A stretch of 45,088 nt of DNA, from positions 3,364,048 through 3,409,135 of the forward strand of contig CP070671.1 in the NCBI GenBank assembly GCA_020351875.1, given 5' to 3'. Positions within the stretch are counted from its first letter, which is position 1. Each line of letters opens with the position of its first letter. Below the pieces are notes generated by a model, which saw only the letters and a program-made list of their open reading frames with translations, was not told the origin of the DNA and ran no database searches. This DNA comes from Chromatiales bacterium. Its GTDB lineage: Bacteria; Pseudomonadota; Gammaproteobacteria; Steroidobacterales; GCA-2729495. The position numbers and the translations under genes were made by a program. Below are positions 32,092 to 40,483 of the stretch, in pieces.

Positions 32092-33177
32092 ATGGATATC
32101 GATATCATCCTGGAAGTCGACGTCAATCCGCAGCAGATGAAAGAGCTTGCTGTCGAAGCGGAACGGCTCGGTATCCGGGCCCTGTGGTCGTCGAACTACC
32201 ACGAGAACTGGGATTGCTTCCTGACGCTGGCGCCGGCGGCAGAAGCCACGTCGAAGATTATCCTCGGGCCACTGGCAGTTTGTCCGTGGGAAATGCATCC
32301 GCTGAAGATGGCCAACGCCACGCTGACGCTGAACGAAATGGCGAAGGGCCGAGCCGTGGTGGCCATCAGCGGCGGCGGCGGCGTGCTGGGCGCGATGGGG
32401 TGGAAAATCAGGAAGGATGCGCCGATGTGGCCGCTGGCGGACCCGGAAAAAGGCGATCGCTCGCCGGATCGGCGGGTGCGCGGCGTGCGCGAATGCATCG
32501 AAGTCCTGAAACTCGCCCGCGCCGGCGAGATGTGCTGGGCCTACGAAGGTGAAATCTTCCAGATCACGCGCCCGTTCAGGATGACCTGGGCCAAATCGCC
32601 CGGCCCGCTGATCTATGGCTGCTGCAGCGGGCCGCAAATGATCCGCATGGGCGCACGCTGCGCCGACGGCATACAGGTCAGTGACTTCACCGTCGACATG
32701 ATGCCGACGGCAATGGAAAACGTGGGCGCGGGTCTCGCGAGGCGGGAGGAGCCCGCCGACGATTTTCGCATCGGTAATTTCTGGGCGTGGCACATCAAGA
32801 AAGACCGGGATGTGTCCCTGTACGAGGCACGCCGCGAGCTGATCTGGCGCGGCGCCATCGTCGCCAAGTACAAGCACGAGATCGCACCCTTCTGCCACGA
32901 CGACGACGAGGTCCAGCTCGTCGTGGACAACTGGATGAATTTCGCGAAAGCCTTCTGGACACGCAGCGGGCAGATCGACGGGGTTCCGGAAGACCTGGTG
33001 AACCGGCTGATCGCCGGCATGTCGTCGGCCGGCGGCCTCGAGAGCCTGGATGCGGAACTGGAGCGCGTGCGGCAGTTTGCCGACAGCGGCCTCACAGAAT
33101 TATCGCTGCGGCTGTTCGACGACCCGATGGACGGGTTGAAGCTCATCGGCGAACACGTGCTGCCGGTCGTGCAGTAA
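32092..33177 (+). CDS. Luciferase-like (LLM class) flavin-dependent oxidoreductase, copy 2
   Basis: 361 aa, the same subfamily as the LLM enzyme at 8446-9468. Both show LGPLAVCPWEMHPLKMA / LGPVAVSPYELHPLKIA, a poly-Gly run, RGVRECIEVLK / RGVRECVEFLK, a flavin-binding GPQMIRMGARCADGI / KPQMLRMAAGVADGV, WAWHIKKDRD / WAWHVKTDRD, and a C-terminal LRLFDDPMDG / LRLYDDPADS. It carries an insertion near residues 105-125 (KIRKDAPMWPLADPEKGDRS region). No flavin reductase is adjacent here, so the one at 7604 may serve both. Substrate unknown. Convergent with the fused ThDP gene, 2 bp apart. Confidence 0.87.
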   Translation: MDIDIILEVDVNPQQMKELAVEAERLGIRALWSSNYHENWDCFLTLAPAAEATSKIILGPLAVCPWEMHPLKMANATLTLNEMAKGRAVVAISGGGGVLGAMGWKIRKDAPMWPLADPEKGDRSPDRRVRGVRECIEVLKLARAGEMCWAYEGEIFQITRPFRMTWAKSPGPLIYGCCSGPQMIRMGARCADGIQVSDFTVDMMPTAMENVGAGLARREEPADDFRIGNFWAWHIKKDRDVSLYEARRELIWRGAIVAKYKHEIAPFCHDDDEVQLVVDNWMNFAKAFWTRSGQIDGVPEDLVNRLIAGMSSAGGLESLDAELERVRQFADSGLTELSLRLFDDPMDGLKLIGEHVLPVVQ

Positions 33178-33179
33178 GC

Positions 33180-35417
33180 TCAGACCAGCTCCGCGTCCGT
33201 CAGCACCTCCACCAGCGCCGGGCCCGGCGCGGCCAGGCCCTGCGCCAGGGCACCTGCCAGCTCTTCCGCACGGGTCACTCTCAACCCGGTTCCACCGCAC
33301 AGCGTCACATACTCTGCAAAGTTCGGGTTCGACAGCGCCGTTTCCCAGACGGGCCAGTGACCGCTGCGCTGTTCCTTGCTGATCTTGCCCAGCTCGCTGT
33401 TGTTCATCAGCACGTGGGTGATGTTCATGCCGTACTTCACGGCCGTATTGAACTCGCCGAGGTACTGCCCAAAACCACCGTCACCGCTCACCGACACCAC
33501 CTTCCGTCCGGCGAAGGCCGGTGCGGACCGGGTTGCGGCCCAGGCACCCATTGCGGCCGGGAACGCGAAACCGATGGAGCCCAGATAACCTGACATCAGC
33601 ACGCGCTGGTTGCGGCATTCAAAATAGCGGCCGAAGGAGTAAGTGTTGTTGCCGACATCGACGGCGATCACCGCGTCCTCCGGAACCAGCCGTGACAGCT
33701 CGTCGAACAGCATGGCCGCATTCAGTCCCTGGCCGCGATCGCGCGTGCAGCGGCGGGCCTTCTCGTCGCGCCAGATGCGCCAGCGCGCGGCAATGTCCTC
33801 GCGCTGGTCTTCGGCAGCTATTTTTGCCGGCAGGGCGGCAGCGATTTGCGTGGCGGTGACGCCGATCTCACCCAGCACCGGCAGCTCCACCGGGTGAAAC
33901 TTGCCCAGCGCCATCGGCTCGAAGTCCACCTGGATGACCGGCTTTTTCTTCTCGATGCCGGTGTGATTGGAGAAGGATGCACCGAAAACGATCAGCAGGT
34001 CGCTCTCGTTCATGAACCAGCTCGCCACCGGCGTACCGCTGCGACCCAGGACGCCGGCCGCCAGCGGGTGATCGTCCGGCAACTGCCCTTTCGCCTTGAA
34101 CGTAGTCAGCACGGGCGCGTGCAGTTGTTCGGCCAGCCCGATGATCGGCACCATCGAGTCCCGCGCACCGTAGCCGACGATCACGGTCGGGCGCCGGGCG
34201 GCGGCAATTCGCGCCGCGGCAGCGGTAACGACGTCCGCCGGCGGCGCGATGCCCTGTGCGCCCATGCGCCCCGCCGGCGCACCCGGCTGTGCGTCGTCGG
34301 CCGCGGGCACGGTCTGTACCTCGTCGGGAAAGATCAGGTGGGCGACGTCACGCTGCACCAGGGCGTTCTTGCAGGCGAGGTTCATCAGTTCCGCATGGCG
34401 GGAATCCCGCAGCACGGTCTGGCTGAACGCGGCAACGGGCGCAAAGGCGGCCGCGAGATCCAATTCCTGGAAAGCGCCCGGGCCGAGCACCTGGGTTTCC
34501 ACCTGCCCGGTCAGGGCCAGCACCGGCGCGCGGTCGACCTTTGCGTCCCACAAACCTGTCATCAGGTTGGTCGCACCGGGCCCGGCAATGGTGAGGCAGG
34601 CTGCGGGCGTGCCGGTCAGTTTCGCATAGCCCGATGCGGCGAAGGCTGCGGCCCCTTCGTGGCGGATGCCGAAATAGTTCAGCTTGCCCGCTTCCGCCTG
34701 CAGCCGAATTGCATCGGCCAGGCCGAGATTCGAGTGCCCGACCATACCGAACACGTCCGTCACACCCCAGTTCACCATGGTTTCGGACATCACGTCGCTG
34801 ACGGTGCGGGTGCGAACCGTACTTTCCTTCACGGCGACATACACACCGTCGTCGCGTTCCTCGACCGGGTAGACGGGCACGCCGTCGTCGTGGCTGCCGG
34901 GCGACTTGCCCGTCAACGGGTCAAAATCCCAGCCGTGCCACGGGCAACGCAACCAGCACTGGTTTTCCTCTCCGGGCTCGATGGAACCCTCGGCCAGTGG
35001 CCCGCCCTGGTGCGGGCAGGCGTTGTCGAGCGCCCCGTACTGACCGTCGAAACGCGTGAGCGCGATGGTCAGCGTACCCGCCTGCACCGATCGCACCTCA
35101 CCGTCACGCATGTCACCAGTGTCGGCAACCCGGTACCAGGCCGTTCGCAGGCCCTCCTGCTCGTCGAGTTCCGCTGGCGTGATGGTCTTGTGCGACCCGT
35201 CGCATAGCGGGGGTTTGGCCGTGCGCTTGCACTGGCACAGAAAATGTTTGCCCGCCTTCTCCGCCCTCCAGGCCATGGGCTCGAAGCCGGACCCGGCATG
35301 GGAGCCGTCGCAGAACGGCTGCTTTTTCGATTGCCCGCAGGTGCACCAGTAATAGGTCTTGCCGGCTTCGAGCTCGACGGCGGCCGGTCGGGTATCGGCG
35401 ATGCGGGGCTTGGACAT
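33180..35417 (-). CDS. Fusion: two CDGSH iron-sulfur domains + Rieske domain + thiamine-diphosphate enzyme
   Basis: 745 aa with four visible modules. CDGSH domain 1: C25, C27, C36, H40 (CTC...CDGSH). CDGSH domain 2: C61, C63, C72, H76 (CQC...CDGSH). Rieske [2Fe-2S]: C134-P-H136 and C158-P-W-H161. Residues ~203-745 are a complete ThDP-dependent enzyme of the acetolactate synthase/pyruvate oxidase type, with the activating Glu in GIRHEGAAAFAASGYAKLTG (E254), a central domain, and the ThDP site GDGGFG at 645-650 to MNN at 671-673. It should decarboxylate a 2-oxoacid and could pass electrons through three Fe-S centres in one chain. ATG at 35417 has GAGG 8 nt upstream; the GTG at 35426 is less likely. 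All metal ligands are intact. Divergent from the exported hydroxyacid dehydrogenase. Confidence 0.92.
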   Translation of the reverse strand: MSKPRIADTRPAAVELEAGKTYYWCTCGQSKKQPFCDGSHAGSGFEPMAWRAEKAGKHFLCQCKRTAKPPLCDGSHKTITPAELDEQEGLRTAWYRVADTGDMRDGEVRSVQAGTLTIALTRFDGQYGALDNACPHQGGPLAEGSIEPGEENQCWLRCPWHGWDFDPLTGKSPGSHDDGVPVYPVEERDDGVYVAVKESTVRTRTVSDVMSETMVNWGVTDVFGMVGHSNLGLADAIRLQAEAGKLNYFGIRHEGAAAFAASGYAKLTGTPAACLTIAGPGATNLMTGLWDAKVDRAPVLALTGQVETQVLGPGAFQELDLAAAFAPVAAFSQTVLRDSRHAELMNLACKNALVQRDVAHLIFPDEVQTVPAADDAQPGAPAGRMGAQGIAPPADVVTAAAARIAAARRPTVIVGYGARDSMVPIIGLAEQLHAPVLTTFKAKGQLPDDHPLAAGVLGRSGTPVASWFMNESDLLIVFGASFSNHTGIEKKKPVIQVDFEPMALGKFHPVELPVLGEIGVTATQIAAALPAKIAAEDQREDIAARWRIWRDEKARRCTRDRGQGLNAAMLFDELSRLVPEDAVIAVDVGNNTYSFGRYFECRNQRVLMSGYLGSIGFAFPAAMGAWAATRSAPAFAGRKVVSVSGDGGFGQYLGEFNTAVKYGMNITHVLMNNSELGKISKEQRSGHWPVWETALSNPNFAEYVTLCGGTGLRVTRAEELAGALAQGLAAPGPALVEVLTDAELV

Positions 35418-35557
35418 GGCGGGCACCTCGATTTTCGCAACAGTTCAGCACGGCGCGCACGGCGAAGGCAAACGGCATTCCCCCACAGCCAGCAGGCCTT
35501 GCCAGGAATGTGCACAATGCTGGCCTGCAGGCAGGGCGAGAGCCCCGGGACGGACGA

Positions 35558-36652
35558 ATGCAACGGAAAACCTATGTGCTGACCGCACTGTTCGCGGCTT
35601 TCGCAATGACGCCGGGGTGGGCACAGGACGTCGTCGAGGCACTGGGCCTGCAGGCCGAGGCGACGCCGGTGCGCGAAGATCCACGCTGGGCGCCCGAGGG
35701 ACCGATCGTCGTGCGCGTGCTGTCGACCCAGCAACTGGCTGTGCTGCAGGCAGCGGCCGGTGAGACGCCCCTGATCGCGGTCAGCAGCCCGACCGAAGCC
35801 CTGGCCGAAATCGAGGACGCAACAGCGCTGCTGGGTTTCTGTTCCGCCGAACTGCTGGATGCGGCGCCGCGACTTCGCTGGCTGCAACTGTATTCGGCCG
35901 GTGCGGAAAACTGCGTCGACCTGCCGCGCATCCGCGAGCGCGAGGTGCTGCTGACGAACCTGCAGCGGGTGTCCAGCCTTACCATCGCGGAACATGTGAT
36001 GGGCCTGACGCTGGCCCTGACCCGGGGCCTCGCGCCGCACATCGTGGCGCAGGCGCAGGGCGACTGGAACCCGGGCCTGGTACCCATGCAGCAGCGCGTG
36101 GAGCTTAGCGGACGAACGATGCTGGTCGTCGGTCTCGGCGGTATCGGCACGGAGGTGGCACGGCGCGCCGACGCCTTCGGCATGCGCGTGATTGCGGTGC
36201 GCGCCACGGGCCAGCCCGGCCCCCCGTTCGTGGCGGAAGTGGCGAAGCCTGATCGCCTGCTGCAAATGGCAGCCCAGGCAGACGTCGTGGTCAACAGCGT
36301 CCCGTTAACGGCCGACACGGCAGGCATGTTCGACGCAGCCGTCTTTGCGGCAATGCCCCCCAGCGCCTACTTTATCAATGTCGGCCGGGGCCGCAGCGTG
36401 GTGACCGACGATCTCGTGGCGGCATTACGCGACGGGCAAATCGCCGGTACAGCGTTCGACGTGACTGACCCCGAACCGCTGCCGGCGGACCACCCGTTGT
36501 GGACGATGCCCAACGTGATCATCACACCGCACGTCTCGGCACAGTCGGACCGGATCTTCGAGCGCGTGCTGGCCGTTGTCGCCGAGAATTTGCGCCGGTA
36601 TGTCGCCGGCGAAGCCATGCTGTCGGTCGTTGACCCGGAGGCGGGCTACTGA
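35558..36652 (+). CDS. D-2-hydroxyacid dehydrogenase with an N-terminal signal peptide
   Basis: 364 aa. The signal peptide MQRKTYVLTALFAAFAMTPG has probable cleavage after GWA. The catalytic and NAD-binding domains of the D-isomer 2-hydroxyacid dehydrogenase family follow: MLVVGLGGIGTEVARRADAF (NAD site), then the catalytic Arg in NVGRGRSVV, Glu in DPEPLP and His in TPHVSAQS, all in place. It interconverts 2-hydroxyacids and 2-oxoacids. Export is unusual, since the periplasm has no NAD pool. The ATG at 35558 is used; longer frames add no family sequence. Divergent (140 bp) from the ThDP fusion, which would use a 2-oxoacid, so a linked pathway is possible. Convergent with the glutamine-synthetase-like gene, 30 bp apart. 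Confidence 0.85.
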   Translation: MQRKTYVLTALFAAFAMTPGWAQDVVEALGLQAEATPVREDPRWAPEGPIVVRVLSTQQLAVLQAAAGETPLIAVSSPTEALAEIEDATALLGFCSAELLDAAPRLRWLQLYSAGAENCVDLPRIREREVLLTNLQRVSSLTIAEHVMGLTLALTRGLAPHIVAQAQGDWNPGLVPMQQRVELSGRTMLVVGLGGIGTEVARRADAFGMRVIAVRATGQPGPPFVAEVAKPDRLLQMAAQADVVVNSVPLTADTAGMFDAAVFAAMPPSAYFINVGRGRSVVTDDLVAALRDGQIAGTAFDVTDPEPLPADHPLWTMPNVIITPHVSAQSDRIFERVLAVVAENLRRYVAGEAMLSVVDPEAGY

Positions 36653-36682
36653 TTCGGGCCGCCCGCAGTCGGGCAGGACTGA

Positions 36683-38056
36683 TCACTGGGCACGCAGGTA
36701 CCACTCGTAGTCGCGGTTGCTGACTTCTGCGTGAAAGCGATCCAGCTCCTCACGTCGGCATTTCTCGAATGCCTCGTGGTATGCCTCGCCGAGGTAGTGC
36801 GGCAGCACCCTGCCTGCTGCGAACGCATCCAGAGCGGACACCCAGTTCACCGGCAGTCTGATTTCCGTGCCGATCTCCTGGCCCTGTCGAACCATGGGGC
36901 CAGGCTCGCATCGCTTCGTAATGCCGTGATGAATACCGGCTACTACCGCCGCCAGCGCGAGGTAAGGATTCGCGTCGGCGCCCGCAACCCGGTGCTCCAC
37001 GCGCGTGTTTGCCGGTGAGGACAATGGAATTCGTAACGCGAGATGGCGGTGGTTCACCCCCCAGTTGGGCGCGCTCGGCACGAACGAGCCGTGGCTGTAA
37101 CGACGGTACGAATTGGCGTTCGGCGCGAAAATGGCCATGCTCTCCGCCATGGTTTCGACCATGCCACCGATCGCATGCCGGAGCGTGTCCGAGAAATTCC
37201 CGTCGGCCGACTTGCCGGCAAATACATTGTTACCAACTTTGTCCAGCAGACTCAGATGAATATGCAGTCCACAACCCGCCAGGCCTGAGAAGGTCTTCGC
37301 CATGAAGCTGGCTGCGAGCCCGTGTTGCTGAGCCACGGCCTTGACCGCCCTTTTCAACAACAGCGCGTGGTCACAGGCGAGAACGGCATCGTCGACGTGT
37401 TCGAGATTCACCTCGAATTGCCCTGGCGCGTATTCTGCGGAGACCGTGCCTGCCGGAACATTCTGCGCGCGGCACACCTCGTCGAGCTCGGCGAGGAACG
37501 GCTCGACCAATTCCAGTTCCCGAAAGCTTCCGTACTGTACCCCGTCCTGCGGAATATCCGAGCCTGGCAGCCTGTCCACCTTGGGGGCGAATTTCTCGCC
37601 ATCGTGCTCCAGCAGGTAGAACTCCAGTTCAGTCGCGACAACCGGCTTCAGACCCATGGCGGTGAGAGGCTTGAGCGCGGTATCGAGTATGGTTCGCGGG
37701 TCAGCGAAATAGGGGCTGCCGTCCGGGTTGCTCAGTCGTAGCAAGACCTGCGCCATTGGACGCGAGGCCCACGGGACCGGCGCCAGCGAACCTGCTACGG
37801 CACGGCCGATGATGTCCGGATCTCCGTCACGGCCACCGTAGTCGACACTGCTGAAGAGCTCACCCTTCGAATCCATGAAGACCGAGCTGGCACAATAGTT
37901 CACGCCCTCGCCGAATACTTTCGAAAACTCGCGGGAAGTCATCCGCTTGCCCCGCAGTATCCCGTTCATGTCAGGCTGCAACAGCTCGATCACGTCGGTG
38001 TCAGGATTCGCCTGCAGGAAGCTCTGCAGTTCCTTGCTGCCGTTGACGCTAGTCAT
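36683..38056 (-). CDS. Glutamine-synthetase-family gamma-glutamylamine ligase (PuuA-like)
   Basis: 457 aa, GS beta-grasp plus catalytic domain. Motifs: ATELEFYLLEHDG, SAEYAPGQFEVNL, GCGLHIHLSL, FAPNANSYRRY, and RVEHRVAGADANPYLALAAV near the C-terminus, as in PuuA/IpuC/GlnA3-type enzymes. Length and substrate-loop sequence fit ligation of glutamate to an amine (putrescine, alkylamine) with ATP rather than ammonia assimilation. The neighbour at 38206 is a PuuB-like oxidase. ATG at 38056; a 36-codon extension upstream has no family sequence. No PuuR regulator is nearby. Exact amine unknown. Confidence 0.85.
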   Translation of the reverse strand: MTSVNGSKELQSFLQANPDTDVIELLQPDMNGILRGKRMTSREFSKVFGEGVNYCASSVFMDSKGELFSSVDYGGRDGDPDIIGRAVAGSLAPVPWASRPMAQVLLRLSNPDGSPYFADPRTILDTALKPLTAMGLKPVVATELEFYLLEHDGEKFAPKVDRLPGSDIPQDGVQYGSFRELELVEPFLAELDEVCRAQNVPAGTVSAEYAPGQFEVNLEHVDDAVLACDHALLLKRAVKAVAQQHGLAASFMAKTFSGLAGCGLHIHLSLLDKVGNNVFAGKSADGNFSDTLRHAIGGMVETMAESMAIFAPNANSYRRYSHGSFVPSAPNWGVNHRHLALRIPLSSPANTRVEHRVAGADANPYLALAAVVAGIHHGITKRCEPGPMVRQGQEIGTEIRLPVNWVSALDAFAAGRVLPHYLGEAYHEAFEKCRREELDRFHAEVSNRDYEWYLRAQ

Positions 38057-38205
38057 GCCGTGTTCCAGGGCCAGAAATACTTGGCGCCGCCGGTCAACAG
38101 CAGTTCGTTGGCGCGCTTCTGACAACTGCGCCTCGGTAACACCACAGACGACGTCACGCAGCACTGCGTTGCTGGTGCCTGGCAGTTCTGAAGCGGGGAC
38201 TCCAT

Positions 38206-39483
38206 CTAGAGAATGTCCTTCAGCCGATAGTAGAGCATGCCCAGGGCAATGACCTGGTTACCGAACCATTGCCCGAGCGGAATCCGCCAATGCTTCACTT
38301 TCGCGAACAGGTCGAAGCGTTCCATCGTCCCTGTCACCGCGTCGGCCATGATCTCCCCGGCAACGTGGGTCGCGCTGACGCCGTGGCCGGAGTAGCCCTG
38401 GCAGTAAAAAACGTTGCCGCCAATCCGGCCGAGCACCGGGATCCGGTTGACGACGATGCCTATCTTGCCACCCCACTCGTAGTCGATTCTCACGTCTCTC
38501 AGCCGGGGATAGATCTTCAGCATCCGGGGCAGCATGGTGGCCCGGATGCTGCGCGGCTCCCCACCCGAATAGTTACAGCGGCCACCGAATAGCAGTCGAC
38601 GGTCGGCCGACAGGCGAAAGTAGTCCAACACGTTGTTCAGATCACAAACGGCCAGGTCCAGGGGGTTGATGGATTGCACGACGTCGGGGGGCAGCGGTTC
38701 CGTCGCAATAATGTAGCTCCCCGCCGGAAAGGTCAGACCGGAAAGATGGTGCCGCTCGAGGGCATGATAGGCGTTGCCGGCCAGCACCACCGCACTGGCC
38801 TCGACGTGGCCTTCGGCAGTCACCACCCGCGGCTTGTCTCCGTGAACAATCCCGGTGACGGGCGACTGTTCAAAGATCTTTACGCCAAGTCCCGCTGCCG
38901 CCCGCGCCTCGCCGATGCAGAGGTTCAGCGGATGGAGGTGCCCGTTGCGCATGTTGATCATGCTACCGATATAGGCGTCGGTCCCCACTACCTCCCGGGT
39001 TTCCTCCCGGGATAACAAGCGGAACTCGCAGGGAAAGTCACAGGCGGAGTATTCGTCGAATTGTTCGCGGAGAGCCTCCATGTGCCGGGGCTTGATCGCA
39101 ACGTCGATATAACCGGGCTTCAGGTCGCAGGCGATGACGTACTTGTCCACCCTCTCGGAGATGATGTCGTTGCCGCGCCAGCGCATTTCCCGCAGCGCCT
39201 GCGCCACATCGTTGCCATAGCGTCGGGCAAGCCGACTCTCGCCGCTGATGCCGCCGATGACCTGGCCCCCGTTGCGTCCCGACGCACCCCAGCCGACCCG
39301 GTTAGCTTCGACGACTGCCACCGAGTGACCCCGTTCGGCGAGCGTCAACGCAGTGGCGACACCCGTAAACCCGGCGCCCACCACGCAGATGTCTGCGGTC
39401 GCGCGTCCCTGCAGCACGGGATAATCGGTTCGCTCATTGACCGTTGCCGCGTAATACGATGCGCAATGTTCCTGGGACCGCAT
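38206..39483 (-). CDS. FAD-dependent oxidase of the DAO family (PuuB-like)
   Basis: 425 aa. N-terminal FAD motif ADICVVGAGFTGVATALTLA, then GWGASGRNGGQVIGG, a pattern shared with gamma-glutamylputrescine oxidase (PuuB) and related DadA/OrdL enzymes. C-terminal YCQGYSGHGVSATHVAGEIM closes the FAD site. It oxidises the amine of a gamma-glutamylated substrate to an aldehyde with release of ammonia and H2O2. Start ATG at 39483 directly before MRSQEHCASYYAA, the usual beginning of OrdL-like proteins. It lies upstream of puuA on the same strand, 149 bp apart, and is divergent from the dehydrogenase at 39609. Confidence 0.86.
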   Translation of the reverse strand: MRSQEHCASYYAATVNERTDYPVLQGRATADICVVGAGFTGVATALTLAERGHSVAVVEANRVGWGASGRNGGQVIGGISGESRLARRYGNDVAQALREMRWRGNDIISERVDKYVIACDLKPGYIDVAIKPRHMEALREQFDEYSACDFPCEFRLLSREETREVVGTDAYIGSMINMRNGHLHPLNLCIGEARAAAGLGVKIFEQSPVTGIVHGDKPRVVTAEGHVEASAVVLAGNAYHALERHHLSGLTFPAGSYIIATEPLPPDVVQSINPLDLAVCDLNNVLDYFRLSADRRLLFGGRCNYSGGEPRSIRATMLPRMLKIYPRLRDVRIDYEWGGKIGIVVNRIPVLGRIGGNVFYCQGYSGHGVSATHVAGEIMADAVTGTMERFDLFAKVKHWRIPLGQWFGNQVIALGMLYYRLKDIL

Positions 39484-39608
39484 AGCCGTCTTGCTAATAT
39501 GCTTGGCAGTAATCTGATCTCGCAACGATTTTACCTGGCGGGATGCGAATGGCGAGCGCGGAAAGCGCAACGAACAGAAGTGCACCGGTAAACCGACAAG
39601 GAGCTCTC

Positions 39609-40475
39609 ATGCGAGTCGCATTCGTTGGCCTGGGCGTTATGGGATACCCGATGGCCGGTCACCTGGCAAGAGCTGGCTACGACGTCACCGTCTACAACCG
39701 CACTGAAGAGAAAGCCAGACAGTGGTGTGCCGAGCACGGCGGCGGGCGGGCCGATACACCCGGCCAGGCTGCAGCCGGGGCCGAAATCGTCTTCACCTGT
39801 GTCGGTAACGACGACGATGTGCGCGTAGTCATTCTCGGCGAGCATGGCGCGTTGTCCCGCATCGCCGATGGCGGCCTGATTGTCGATCACACAACAGCAT
39901 CCGCGACCATCGCGCGCGAGGTGGCAGACGCCGCGGCGGCCAGAAATGTCGCCTTTCTGGATGCGCCGCTTTCCGGTGGGCAGGCGGGTGCCGAAGATGG
40001 CCAGCTCACGATCATGGTCGGTGGTAACGCACCTGTCTTCGAGCAAGCTCGGCCCGTCATGAATTCGTACGCAAGAGCCATCACGCTTATCGGCCCGGTC
40101 GGTTCAGGGCAGCTCGCCAAAATGGTGAACCAGATCTGCATAGCGGGCATCGTGCAAGGACTGGCCGAAGGTCTGCACTTCGCAACGCGCGCCAACCTCG
40201 ACGTGTCCAAATTGATCGAAGCCATATCCAGGGGCGCTGCTCAGTCCTGGCAGATGGAAAATCGCTGGCAGACGATGATCAATGGCGCATTCGACTTCGG
40301 GTTCGCCGTCGAATGGATGCGCAAGGACCTGGGCATCGCGCTGGACGAAGCCGCGAGGAACGGCGCCAGGCTGGACATGACGAAGCTCGTCGACGGCTAT
40401 TACGCCGAGGTGCAGGCGCTGGGCGGCGATCGCTGGGACACCTCCAGTCTCATCGCGCGACTGGAACCGAAGTAG
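39609..40475 (+). CDS. 3-hydroxyisobutyrate dehydrogenase-family reductase
   Basis: 288 aa beta-hydroxyacid dehydrogenase. NAD(P) motif VAFVGLGVMGYPMAGHLARA, substrate-binding DAPLSGGQAGAEDGQLTIMV, and the catalytic Lys in GQLAKMVNQ. The family covers 3-hydroxyisobutyrate, tartronate-semialdehyde and 3-hydroxypropionate (malonic semialdehyde) dehydrogenases. In this locus malonic semialdehyde or methylmalonic semialdehyde, the substrate of the MmsA enzyme at 41944, is the likely partner compound. AAGGAG lies 5-6 nt before the ATG at 39609. The aminotransferase follows 8 bp downstream, so the two are an operon. Confidence 0.88.
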   Translation: MRVAFVGLGVMGYPMAGHLARAGYDVTVYNRTEEKARQWCAEHGGGRADTPGQAAAGAEIVFTCVGNDDDVRVVILGEHGALSRIADGGLIVDHTTASATIAREVADAAAARNVAFLDAPLSGGQAGAEDGQLTIMVGGNAPVFEQARPVMNSYARAITLIGPVGSGQLAKMVNQICIAGIVQGLAEGLHFATRANLDVSKLIEAISRGAAQSWQMENRWQTMINGAFDFGFAVEWMRKDLGIALDEAARNGARLDMTKLVDGYYAEVQALGGDRWDTSSLIARLEPK

Positions 40476-40483
40476 TACCAGCC

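Noticed and set aside
33846..35207. Long plus-strand open frame (453 codons) over the fusion enzyme
   Set aside because: Antisense to the ThDP/Rieske fusion; composition is shadow-like (many Arg, His, Gln) and no motif is seen.
35427..35557. Longer N-terminus of the hydroxyacid dehydrogenase from 35510
   Set aside because: The extra 16 residues precede a clear signal peptide that starts at 35558.
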